From NCBI RefSeq assembly GCF_963678635.1, contig NC_087068.1, positions 684,001-748,000 of the forward strand: a DNA stretch of 64,000 bases. The letters run 5' to 3'. Positions 54,173-64,000 of the stretch are shown here, piece after piece. A program made the position numbers and the translations under genes. The notes under the pieces were generated by a model, which saw nothing but the letters and a program-made list of their open reading frames with translations, was not told the DNA's origin and did not search any database. Position 1 is the stretch's first letter, and the number at the start of each line of letters is the position of its first letter. This stretch comes from Symsagittifera roscoffensis. Its lineage: Eukaryota; Xenacoelomorpha; Acoela; Convolutidae.

Positions 54173-57159
54173 TCGCGGGCGGGGACTGGAAAGAATTCGC
54201 TGAAAAGAACTCTCGTCATAGTAGCTTCCGTAGTGCGGTTAATCAGCATACAGGCAAAACTTACGATCAATGTCAATCACATTGAAAAAAAAAGTTGAAT
54301 GTGCCAAGCAATCAAAGACATTTTTAGAGACATTTTCAACAAATTTTCGCACTTTTTGGTAATCCGTCAGTTTGGCTCTTTTCCACTTTACCCCACCTTT
54401 GAGTTTCAGTTTTGAACAACTGCGTAAACCTTGTTATAATGCAAAGAATTTGACATAGTGAACAAATCAACAATTGTGAACAGATTTGTTATTCATACTT
54501 AACATCGTAACATCACTCATTTAGCCACAATAACACGTTTAAAAAAAAACTATAAAAATAGAAAATTTGAAATTGGCGGGTGTGAAAGGGCCGTTAGTTT
54601 TTGATAGGAAATTGACTACTGTAGGTTGCCTGTGTGCTGTTGCCTTATTTTACTGTTGAATCAACTCAATTTCTATCCATAAAATCTAACAACAAATCTC
54701 TTTCTTTACATTTTGGTGTAATTGCAAGTATGATTTTTGAGTTTAGATATGTTTTTTGTTGATTGTTTTTCGGCTTTTTTGTGGTCGATTAAGCTCTCAA
54801 TTCGTTTTCCGAAATGTGTATGCCACCTTGACTTCAGTACATATATGACACTCGTGGATACTATATGGGCAGTAGATAGTTTCTTATCAACTTTGTTTAG
54901 CCGGAACATTTCGGTTGAAATTCAGCTTATTGGCTGTCGACTTTAATTCTGGCGGCATATTCACCAAATTTTTTGTTTCTTTGTTTCCTAATAAGGTCCG
55001 ATATTGTTCATGAAATCGATAAGTTTCTGGCGCCAAATTTTTCAATGCTGAAAGTCTATACCATTTGAGCTCAAACATCTCTAATTCAAACTATTGCATA
55101 CACCCTCAAACGAAGCAATTAGTTTAATTACGCATTCTAAGCGTCACGCGTGCAAGTCGCCACGCCCCCAAAAAACTTACTATTGTTTTCATTTTACTAG
55201 TTTTTTCAAGGGTAGTATTGTTTGAAGCCTTTTTGTTAATTCTTGATTGTCATGTTGTTTTAGGCCTGTACTTGTTGCATCGCAAGTGGTGCGAAGCTCA
55301 ACTTCGCTTCCGAGCGAAAAAAAATAATGCACAAATTAGATGCTTAAAAATGGACAATATGAAAAAATTTAGTTGATTAAAAATCATACGATCACTGGAT
55401 ACCCATCCTACAAAGAGTGACCCTTAGAACTTTTATCTTAAAACTCTTATTTGTAGGAAATGTCCGCTGTCTATGAGAAAAGTCGTAAGATAAAAGTTTT
55501 CTCCAAATTCGAAACAAATTGCCGAAAACACTTTGAAACACTTTGAATGTCGTAAGATAGAAATTTCCTCCGAAATTCGAAGCAAATTGACGAAAACACT
55601 TTGAAACACTTTAAACGTATTTCTACACCGTAATAAAAAAAGGAAAAAAAATTAAAACTTTTCCGTTGTTTTCCATTTTAACCCTGCAAAATTTTTTATA
55701 TAATGGTTACACTGTATGCTTTTTGAGCAAAACATTTCAAAAAAATGGCTTTTTTTTACAGTTTTTATCTTAATTATACATCAAAATTTGAAACAAATTG
55801 CCGAAAACACTTTGAATGTCGTAAGATAGAATTTTTCTTCAAAGTTCGAAGCAAATTGCCGAAAACACCCTGAAACACTTTGAATGTATTTCTACACCGT
55901 AATAAAAAAGAGGAATAAATTTTAAAACTTTTCCGTTTTTTTTCCATTTTAACCCTGCAAATTTTTTTATATAATGGTTACATTGAATGAATTTTGATCA
56001 AAACATTCCAAAAAATGGCGTTATTCTACAGTATGTATCTTAGTTATCCATATTTAGCAAATTGAATTTATTTTGGGGCAATAAAATTTATTTTTGACGA
56101 ACATGTCATAAAGTGTCGAACGTGTTGTTTGTAGGATGCAGTTATATATGGAAAAAGTTTTAGAAATCAGTAAAACAACTCTAGAAATTCAGTGGATATT
56201 TCAGTAAACTCACAGGGCCTAACGAGACATTTAGCCTGCACATTTTTTGGCCTACCGTTTTTGTACTCTGCGACAGTGAAGACCTATTTAGCGACAGTTT
56301 GTACTCTGCGACAGTGAAGACCTTGAAAAATATTTTAGGAAATTTCTTATAATACAAATTTATTGAAGAAAAAAACTATCTTTTAAAATTTTTAGAGCTT
56401 CTTTTGTAAAAACTTAGTAAAATTTTTATAGGAAAAATTCAACGACATCGACTTTAAGTCAACCCGGGTAGGTCTAATAATCGATTTGGAATCAATTCAG
56501 AATCTCAAGTGAGCATATCTGTTTGGGTGAGGAAATCTCCCCAAGTGACTGCAGATTACTGTAACACTGTCAGAGAATTTTTTGAGCTTAAATTTTTGTG
56601 ATTAGCTTGATGCAAATAGTAAAAATAATTAATTATGAAAACTGTTTTAAGCTAATTTGTTGGACTTATCCTCACGACACCAACGAGCCAAAATTAATAA
56701 TTTTTTAGATGTTTTATTCTTTCTACTGTTTTGTGAAAACTCATCTAGATCAATTTAAAACGTTCAAAAAAATTTAAAATTCAAAACAGTAAGAAAGCGT
56801 TGAAAGCCGTCATAAATCCGTAAATTTTAGAAAATGGGCTTTCATAATCGATTTTCTATTGTATTTTATGTCTATAAAACTCTGTTTAAAACGATTTCCA
56901 CCCATTTTTGTCAGAGCGGTAGCCCTGTTGTCTCAATTATATTATGGTTTGAGAATGAACAACAATTGTTCAAAGCCATAGCTGGTCCACTGGTGTAATA
57001 TTAATGTTTTATCTATCATTCACTAATGCATTAATGGTTGCCACTCACACAGCTACTGTTTCCGGTTTCTGTTTGACCTGGTTTGATTAAAAACCTGATC
57101 AACCTCAAACAATTTATTGACAACTCAAAACATGGTCCACTTTTGAAGGCTGAGTTGTT
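54173..57159. other. DRC1 3' flank, gene-free, with local duplications
   Basis: No canonical AATAAA soon after the DRC1 stop; the 3' end is undefined. A direct duplication with 269-bp period (ttctacaccgtaataaaaa at 55620 and 55890) carries repeated aacactttgaatgtcgtaag motifs (55430-56050). A 39-bp duplication (gtactctgcgacagtgaag) lies at 56260-56325. Nothing else recognised. Confidence 0.65.
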
Positions 57160-57498
57160 TTACAAGTTGCCTCTTTCGGTTTTTCCTTCCTCTTCTACTC
57201 TGATTGTTATGGAGTAAAAATACTTTTTGATCTTTTTCTTGATGTCTCTGTTAGCAAGTTTCACCTTCGTCTTGTTTTTATTCGGGGCAACAGGAAGAGG
57301 AGTATAGGTGGAGGAATGGACGTCGTTGAAATAGAAAGGATCAACCAACCAAGATGTTGCACGAAGCCATATGTTGGGAACAGCCACTCCCTGAAGCACA
57401 CAACCAATCTCAATAACTAGCTTAAAACACCCGTAGAGAACAAAACGTCGAATAATGAACCAACCAAATAACTGCCCTAAGTTACAAACCAGAAACAT
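57160..57498 (-). CDS. Possible small membrane-protein exon (112 codons)
   Basis: A frame on the - strand reads MFLVCNLGQLFGWFIIRRF, with a hydrophobic N-terminal half (about residues 1-35), then PNIWLRATSWLVDPFYFND and a Lys-rich tail. Base composition is less AT-biased than the flanks and the text is not low-complexity, which is why I list it. A CAG lies just upstream on the - strand and could be an acceptor. I recognise no family. Confidence 0.3.
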   Translation of the reverse strand: MFLVCNLGQLFGWFIIRRFVLYGCFKLVIEIGCVLQGVAVPNIWLRATSWLVDPFYFNDVHSSTYTPLPVAPNKNKTKVKLANRDIKKKIKKYFYSITIRVEEEGKTERGNL

Positions 57499-57564
57499 AA
57501 TGCTTGTTCCGGCTGCACTCTTTTAGAGTCTGAAGCAGCTGTGGTTCAAAAAACGGGTACCGCG

Positions 57565-58033
57565 CAAACATCCGATATGTCAAACATCCGAAAGCCAAAA
57601 AGTGCTACAAATATCGAAAAACCAGCTGTGCTAGGGCAAACATCCGATACTTTTTGAAAAATAAGGCAAGCATCCGATTTCGATTGTTCGTTTAAAAGAA
57701 GCTGTTTTGGCCAATTTTCAATTACAAACAACCGCGGCAAATTCGCCTAACATTTAACCAATATGAATTTATATCAAGAACACCAGATCCAAATGAGTTT
57801 TAGTGTTAATGCATGATTAATAAAATTTTTGTTTAGTTTTTTTTTGGTTTTCTTATGAAAGTAAAAGAGGAAAGTGATAAGAATTAAACGTATTAATACG
57901 CAATTATATTAGAGCTCATATGGTTGCTATTTTGGAAACAGTTAAAAAGACTCTCTCTTGTTTTAGAAATTCTTACGTCATATTAATATGTAATTTTTGT
58001 ATAAACTCGGATGTTTGACATATCGGATGTTTA
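57565..58033. mobile_element. 469-bp MITE with 27-bp terminal inverted repeats
   Basis: 57565-57591 and 58007-58033 are inverted copies of a sequence containing ACATCCGATATGTCAAAC, with aaacatccga itself repeated within each arm. Two more aacatccga/aagcatccga copies occur at 57635-57680, close to the left end. The interior is AT-rich with no ORF of note. Target duplication not resolved. Confidence 0.85.
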
Positions 58034-58560
58034 ACAAACTGAAATGCAATGGATAATAATCGATTATATTTTCATTGTATAGTCTGTATCTATAAAATTA
58101 CAAAAATAATCGATTATAATCCATTATCATAGATTATAATCGACTATAATGTAATTTTTGAGAAGAAAATATTTTTTTGCAACATTTTTTCACAGTTTTC
58201 TTGGTTCGTGCAGTTGCTACGTATTACGTTTCATAAATTTTCATTTTTCACAAGATTTTATTTATTTAAGTTTTCTCTACTTTTTCTATACTACGTAAAC
58301 TCCATCGCCTCTTTTGACAACCCCCTTTCCACAGTTACATATCCAACCCTCCCCCCCAACCCCCCCCCCCCCCCCCCACCCCCGTGGGCTGGTAAAAAAA
58401 AGGGGAGGGCGGAACAAAAAAAACGTGGGTGAGGGGCTTAATATGGAGAATGGGGGAAATAGGAGTTGTTCACACTGAGTAACCCCCCCTCCCCCGTCAC
58501 CATTCAATGGTAAACAAACGGGAGGAGAAGTAAACTGTAACTTGGGGGAGTTGGGTTTGG
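58034..58560. repeat. AT-rich palindromic satellite then poly-C tract
   Basis: 58050-58155 repeats the attataatcgattataatc motif family. 58345-58385 is nearly pure C, with matching G-rich text downstream. Frames through the C tract are artefacts. Confidence 0.75.
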
Positions 58561-59330
58561 GGGTAAACTTTAGTAAACATGGAGGTGGGCGTGGCGCCGC
58601 CTCTAAATACCACGCGGAACCTTTACGCAGGAATTGCCGAAACGTGTGCCTCGGTTGCGAGAAATGCCGAAACTAGCGAGCAGTTTCTTTAAGTGACGGT
58701 CCTAGAAGCACCTTAACTTAACGACCCGCCGCCAGTTATGCGAGCGGTTGAGTCGGACCATGGGTAAAACCCCCCGTCCACACTGAGGACTGCGGAACAA
58801 AAAAATCCCGCTACGCACGAGCCGATTAATGTCGAATATGCCCACCCTTAGCTGAGTTGTTTTCTGGACTGTTTACATTATCTGCTCACGTCGGGAAACA
58901 CGCCGTTTCCACTCAGCTCCAGAAATCACTCAGGTCCAGAGAACAGCAGCGGAAACAACAGTCGCGGTCTCAATCATTCTATTGCCCACCTTTTGTTCCG
59001 AGTTTATCGTTATTGGACCGAGGAGTTCTCGAGTCCGGATTGACATATTCTGGCAGAATTCCTTGGTGTAAATATTCACGAATATCGGGACGACAAGGAG
59101 GGTCCCCGATGGAATTACGTCGCGGGGCACAACGCGGCCGGGATGGGCGCGGAGGCAGTTTTTTTATACTACCGTGTCGAAAAGGAGTGGCCTCAACAAG
59201 GGGAGGGACATTCGACGTTAATTACGGCGATGCGCCCCCCGTATTTCTTAGGCAAGCCCAGAATTAGCAATTCTACATTGAAAAAATTATTTAAAAAAAA
59301 TAGTCATCAAGACGTATGTAAGTGAAAAAC
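58561..59330. other. CpG-richer stretch, no gene established
   Basis: Noticeably more GC- and CpG-rich than its neighbours. A 136-codon + frame (58857-59267) is Arg/Gly/Ser-rich with no domain. Could be a promoter-like island or a decayed element. Confidence 0.4.
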
Positions 59331-60078
59331 ATATTCTCTTATTAATGATATTTTCTCGTAACGGTCCGCAATGGGGTTCCATGAGTCATAATTGATAATA
59401 ATGGATTTCTATGATATGTGAATATGTTCTCCAAACAACATTTAAATAATCTGATTATAATAGATTAATAATTGATTGTGAACCAAACAAAAACGAAACC
59501 AGTGTCAACTAATATAACCGATTATAAGGGAATATAATGGACCTATCATGGATTGTAATGAATTATAACGGATTATGTTGAATTATGATCAATCATAATT
59601 TGTTTTACGCAAGAGCCATGGAAATTATTAACTCAGATTTACATTTGGCTTGTAATTTTTGCTCTTTTGTTTTTTTTTTTTTATTTCTAACCATTTTATT
59701 TCATTATTTTCTATTTTAGGGCATCGCCGCCATGCCTACCAATCTCATGGGCTACCAACTCTTACTTCCTCCACTTTACCACTCCTTCCCCCACTATTAC
59801 CTCCTTCTACACACGCTTATCCCACCCCCATTTTAGCCACTTATTACTCTTAGCCCAGACCTACAAAACTTGTCGTATTTATTGTGGGCGGTAGGTAGGT
59901 TCGGGTAGGGGTTTTTAAAATTGAAAAAAGCGTAAAAACGATTTTTGCTCTGTTTTTTCAATGATTAGAAGTATTGTATCAGAAGTATTGCTGGGGTTAG
60001 CTGTTGGGGTTAGGTTGGGGGTAAACATTGGAGTACTTCACACGGAAGGGTGTTGAAAGTATGATGGATATCGTTTTG
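59331..60078. repeat. AT-rich palindromic satellite, further copies
   Basis: 59450-59600 carries repeated gattataa / ttataatc variants; the remainder has no recognised feature. Confidence 0.6.
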
Positions 60079-60278
60079 NNNNNNNNNNNNNNNNNNNNNN
60101 NNNNNNNNNNNNNNNNNNNNNNNNNNNNNNNNNNNNNNNNNNNNNNNNNNNNNNNNNNNNNNNNNNNNNNNNNNNNNNNNNNNNNNNNNNNNNNNNNNNN
60201 NNNNNNNNNNNNNNNNNNNNNNNNNNNNNNNNNNNNNNNNNNNNNNNNNNNNNNNNNNNNNNNNNNNNNNNNNNNNNN
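60079..60278. other. Assembly gap, 200 N
   Basis: Exactly 200 N, a conventional placeholder size. The TATAATC-type satellite lies on both sides, which probably caused the break. Frames spanning it are meaningless. Confidence 1.
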
Positions 60279-60877
60279 TTGTTTTTGAAAAAAAATAATA
60301 AATTATAATCCATTAAAGATAAAAAATTTAGTCCACTGATTCGATTATGTTGCATTATAATCAATTAATTTTGAAAAAAAAATCCAATACAGTTCATTAT
60401 AGTCGATTATAATCTTTTTCATTTTAGGACTAAATTCGATTATTTTTGCAAAATTTTGCTAATTTTGGGAGAAAATTGCAAAATGTATGCAATGTCTTTT
60501 ACTAAATGCCATGTCTCAACGTCATCCCCTCACCCCTCAAGTTTTTTTTACCTCTCCCAACCCAACTAAAGGGCTGGCGTAAACTGAGGGGGGGCTCAGC
60601 TTTCGGTGCTCCAAATTCGTCTGAGATAGTCACCGGTGGAGCATCGTCTAGCTCTAGGGACAAGCTCCTTAGAATGACATCTTCTATGTTAAACTACGTG
60701 AATTGAGATGTTAAACTGCGATGAGTTAAAAAAAGAAGAGAGTTTGTTGTGAATGTAACATTTTATGAAACGTAATGAGTAGCAACTGCACTAAACAGGA
60801 AATGAGATAACTTTTTTAAAAAAATTTAAATTTCATGAATAACCCCTCGAAAAACTCCTTTCAACGTGAATAACCCC
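60279..60877. repeat. AT-rich palindromic satellite, then single-copy-like sequence
   Basis: 60290-60420 contains gattataatc variants again. 60520-60720 is less AT-biased, without a recognisable gene. Confidence 0.55.
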
Positions 60878-62100
60878 TTTCAACGATGATTTTTTTAAAA
60901 ATTTGAAATTTTAACTTATCAGACATTGATCAAGGCATACATAAACATGCCATACAAAAGAAAAAGAATGCGTTTTTGAAAAAGTTATATGGCGAAAAGG
61001 AAAAAATCCTAAATAACTGTATCCAGGACTACGTTATGCACACAAAAAATTAATTTTGCATGCAAATAAAAAAGTTTTTGAAAAATGTTTGTTTGAGAAC
61101 AAACATCAATTTGCGGTCAAAAAAAGCACAGAACAAATTTTGGAGCAATTTCAAAGCACTTGGAAAAAGTTTTGTTGTCTTTCATAAATAATATAACGAA
61201 GTTATCAAACTTTTAATTTTTGGCGAACATTTTCAACGATGATTTTTTTTTAATTTGAAATTTGAACTTATCAGACATCGATCAAGCCATACATAAACAT
61301 GCCATACAAAAAGAAAAAGAATGCATTTTTGAAAAAGTTATATGGCGAAAAGGAAAAAATCCTAAATAACTGTATCCAGGACTACGTTATGCACACAAAA
61401 AATTAAATTTTGCATGCAAAAAAAAGTTTTTGAAAAAGGTTTGTTTGGTATAAACATCAATTTGCAGTCAAAAAAAGCACAAAACAATTTTGGAGCAATT
61501 TCAAAAGCACTTCGAAAAGTTTTTGTTGTCTTTCATAAATAATATAACAAAGTTATCAAACTTTTAATTTTTGGCGAAGATTTTCAACAATGATTTTTTT
61601 TATTTGAAATTTTGACTTATCAGACATCGATCAAGCCATACATAAACATGCCATACAAAGGAAAAAAGAAAGCGTTTTTGAAAAAGTTATATGGCGAAAA
61701 GGAAAAAATCCCAAATAACTGTATCCAGGACTACGTTATGCACACAAAAAATTAAATTTTGCATGCAAAAAAAATTTTTGAAAAATGTTTGTTTGAGTAT
61801 AAACATCAATATGCGGTCAAAAAAAAGCACAATACAAATTTTGGAGCAATTCCAAAAGCACTTGGAAAATTTTTTGTTGTCGCTATCAAAAAAATGCTAG
61901 TCAAACAATTTCCATATATAGAAATTGTATGACTAGCATTTTTTTGACAAAAATTTAGACGTTTTTAGTTGTTACGGTACACCGAATTTTATGCCAAAAC
62001 AAGAAAAATTGTTTTAAATTTGTATGATTAGTTTTTTTTCATAGACTTAGTTTATGGAATTGTATGATTAGCATTTTCGGTCTATGGAGGTCACCCCGGG
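60878..62100 (+). mobile_element. Non-autonomous repeat with three ~350-bp tandem units and terminal hairpins
   Basis: cttatcagacat occurs at about 60915, 61266 and 61616, and the units between are near-identical (catacataaacatgccatac, ccaggactacgttatgca, ttttgcatgcaa). The last unit ends in the hairpin atgctagtcaaacaattt / gaaattgtatgactagcat (61889-61942), then atggaattgtatgattagca and a terminal ggtctatggaggtcac (to about 62092). A shorter inverted copy lies at 6060-6620. No coding capacity; the 69-codon frame at 61691 is a repeat artefact. Confidence 0.85.
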
Positions 62101-62375
62101 CTTTAATCATATTCCATAGCTAAAATTTATTTATTTAACTGTAAACACTGACTGTTCTCAGACGGAGACTACTTATATTGATTAGAATCAAGCCGATCTT
62201 CAACTAAGCCAGTTTTTAACAGTATTTGATTAGGATCTAGTTAGAACTAGGAAACAAGAGTAAGCCTAAACTCGGTACGAGACTGAGGAGTTGCTTGAAA
62301 ATATCCGAGGAGTTGCTTGAAAAAAAAAACAGCGCGATGAACAGACGGTGTACCTGATCTGAAATTTCTCCATGA
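62101..62375 (+). repeat. Highly diverged LTR relic related to the giant retroelement's LTR
   Basis: From about 62255 it aligns with the downstream half of the LTRs: aagagtaag, cggta-gagactgaggagttgc, cgcgatgaacagacggtgta and gaaatttctccatgactca. It includes a local 20-bp duplication (gaggagttgcttgaaaa twice, about 62284-62322). The part resembling U3 is not alignable by eye. Confidence 0.65.
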
Positions 62376-62421
62376 CTCAGCCCCAAAAAGCAAATCAACT
62401 GACTAGTCGAATTCAACTTAC

Positions 62422-62770
62422 AGCTTCTTATGCGCATGGCTTTCTTGGCACGGATCGAAGCAGTCGCCGACGACCTCTGGCTCAAACTGGGCACCCTGAT
62501 CCTCTCCGCCTCCTCCTCCAGATGCTGCAGTCTGTTTATCATATTGCTGCTGCTGGATGAGTCATAGTCCACTATTCTACCTCGTCTTCCGCCTCTCATT
62601 ACGTCATAGTTAGGGATGTCTGTATCCCTCATGGATCCAGCTGGCTCATACGCAGTGTCTGGCAAAAAGTCCGGGTACACAAAGTGTCTGTTCGAGATAA
62701 CGGAGGCGCAAAGTGCTGCATCAACTGCAATTATTAGCACAACGGTCTTGATAAAAGATGGATGGCTCAT
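62422..62770 (-). CDS. Small secreted protein or prohormone-like gene, first coding exon
   Basis: On the - strand ATG 62770 sits in a good context (caaaATGa). The product starts with a signal peptide (IKTVVLIIAVDAALC, about residues 7-21), then an acidic/aromatic region, an Arg/Gly site (RGGRRGR, near 59-65), a Ser run, and a helical charged stretch (MINRLQHLEEEAERIRV). A consensus donor, AAGCT|GTAAGT, ends the exon at 62422 after 116 codons plus one base; beyond it the frame runs into the LTR relic, supporting an intron. Dibasic RR and KK sites suggest a processed precursor, but I recognise no peptide family. The remaining exons lie to the left or were not found. Confidence 0.6.
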
Positions 62771-64000
62771 TTTGGGAATTTGAAGTTGTTCTTTCTAAAA
62801 AATAGAAGACGGATAATAAACCAAGTTTTCTGAGATGAGGCAGACAATAAATCTAGTGGCGTAAGTGCAACTGGTTTAATAATGATTTTTTATTGTGCTT
62901 TTGTTGTTGCGACTATCAATTGTATTGAAATCTGGATTAATGCCACTTTATTCGAAATAGGAATCTGTGATGATTTGGGACGAATCCGATTTTTATAGAA
63001 GATTGTGTAATAAATTGCAGAGGCTGACGGCAACGTGGAAGGAAGGAACGTGTTAAAATGGGCTGCTGTCGTCTGGAATCTGAAGAAGCCACACAAATGG
63101 CAAGATTTACGAGTGAGCGCAAACTGCCAAGTGACAATGAGCCAAGTGCACTATAATCGACACAGCCTAATGATCGGCGGGAAGCAAGCGGGAAACACCA
63201 GTTGGGTCCTGCGGCGATTTCTGCTCAGATTTAGCCTCAATTAGCACAAACAGTACTTATCCTAACTTGCATCACTTAAACGATTCTTTTAACCTTTTCA
63301 CCATATGTGATTTGTCGTATGAAATCAAAAAAAAAACGAAACAAGAAGAAAAACTACAACCAAAATAGATAGCGTGAGTCCGTGTCGCTTTTGAAAATAT
63401 TTGATATAGAAATTGAAAACCAATTTTCGCGCCCCATTTTCCTTCCAAGACTTGGAGAAATAAGACTGTCAAACCTGGGGTCAAAAGTTAATATGAAATG
63501 AAGAGCAATAGGTGACACCAATCTCCGGCTGTGATGTTTCGGCAATTCATAAATAATTCCTCTTCTTCAACCGCACTTCGAGAAAAAAGAGTTTAAAAAT
63601 GGCTGCCTATTATAGTGCAGATCATTATTGTTGGATCAACAAATGTGATTCAATATGTAAAAAAAAACAAAAGAATTCACACTTCAAATTTTTATTGCTT
63701 ACGCAAAACAAATTGGTCTCATTCAAAGTCTTCATTTTTATGATGACAGCCAGTGACGTGCGCAGATTTCTTCCTCGTGGAGAAGCGAAAAAATTGTTTC
63801 TTTTTTTGAAGAAATTTGTCACTTGAAAGCTATGCGTAAATATTCAATACTGTTCATCTAGTATTTTTTTAAAAATCCCGTTTTTCGAACAATTTTTGAA
63901 GGTATTTTTGAACAGTTTTTGGGATTACCAACCTAATTTGTTTTGCAGCAATATTTTGGCTCAAACCAAATAAGAAGGTTGCCAAAACGTATCAAGCTTT
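62771..64000. other. Upstream flank of the secreted-protein gene, no gene seen
   Basis: Overlapping short frames on both strands (for example 63035-63244 +, 62890-63137 -) lack domains. The promoter of the 62770 gene presumably lies just right of 62771. Nothing else recognised. Confidence 0.45.

Noticed and set aside
58857-59267. 136-codon + frame as a gene
   Set aside because: Low-complexity Arg/Gly/Ser text in a CpG-rich patch, no domain, no splice or start support.
60028-60364. Frames on both strands across 60079-60278
   Set aside because: They consist mainly of N and have no meaning.

Overview
This is animal (metazoan) nuclear DNA, AT-rich and dominated by repeats. The only host gene I identify firmly is DRC1, the nexin-dynein regulatory complex subunit of motile axonemes. 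The organism therefore has motile cilia or flagellated sperm, which argues against nematodes. I cannot name the species. A 200-base run of N (60079-60278) shows this is a draft assembly, so some frameshifts reported here could be assembly errors.

Layout. 1-1850: a 22-bp CpG-rich satellite. 2400-8800: repeat debris, namely a solo LTR with a 40-bp perfect palindrome, a 350-bp tandem duplication, AT-rich degenerate satellite, an inverted copy of a repeat also found at 60.9-62.1 kb, and a 390-bp MITE. 8.9-16.4 kb: a GC-richer, decayed coding region on the + strand with two SGNH-hydrolase-like motif pairs; its last part lies between arms of a roughly 119-bp inverted repeat. 17.1-18.2 kb: a 630-bp tandem duplication. 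18.2-23.4 kb: an L1/Tx1-like LINE on the - strand (ORF1, then APE endonuclease + RT ORF2), flanked by two direct copies of its own 5' region. 25.4-25.9 kb: a decayed fragment resembling the C-terminal domain of RT-bearing mobile-element proteins.

26.4-54.2 kb: DRC1, seen as a 140-codon exon and a 593-codon exon separated by a 25.5-kb intron. About 23.5 kb of that intron is one LTR retroelement (28771-52253) in the same orientation as the gene, with 410-bp LTRs that differ at 2 positions by eye and a 4-bp target duplication (TTAC).

The retroelement is the most unusual object here. It is Ty3/gypsy-like (CCHC Gag, DSGA protease, YLDD RT, RNase H, HHCC/DDE integrase with GPY/F module). Its pol is present twice in tandem. 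The two copies differ by roughly a tenth of positions where I compared them, far more than the LTRs do, so the doubled structure predates the insertion. Downstream lies a compact set of extra frames: two tiny membrane ORFs joined by an ATGA stop-start overlap, an ATG-less proline-rich frame, an envelope-like frame with hydrophobic leader and PTAP-bearing tail, and an unknown 602-codon ORF joined to the envelope frame by a second ATGA overlap. The 3' frames are open while Gag and the first pol are broken.

54.2-64 kb: local duplications, a second MITE (57565-58033), AT-rich palindromic satellite around the assembly gap, a triple 350-bp tandem repeat, a diverged relative of the retroelement LTR, and the first coding exon of a small secreted-protein gene on the - strand (62422-62770).
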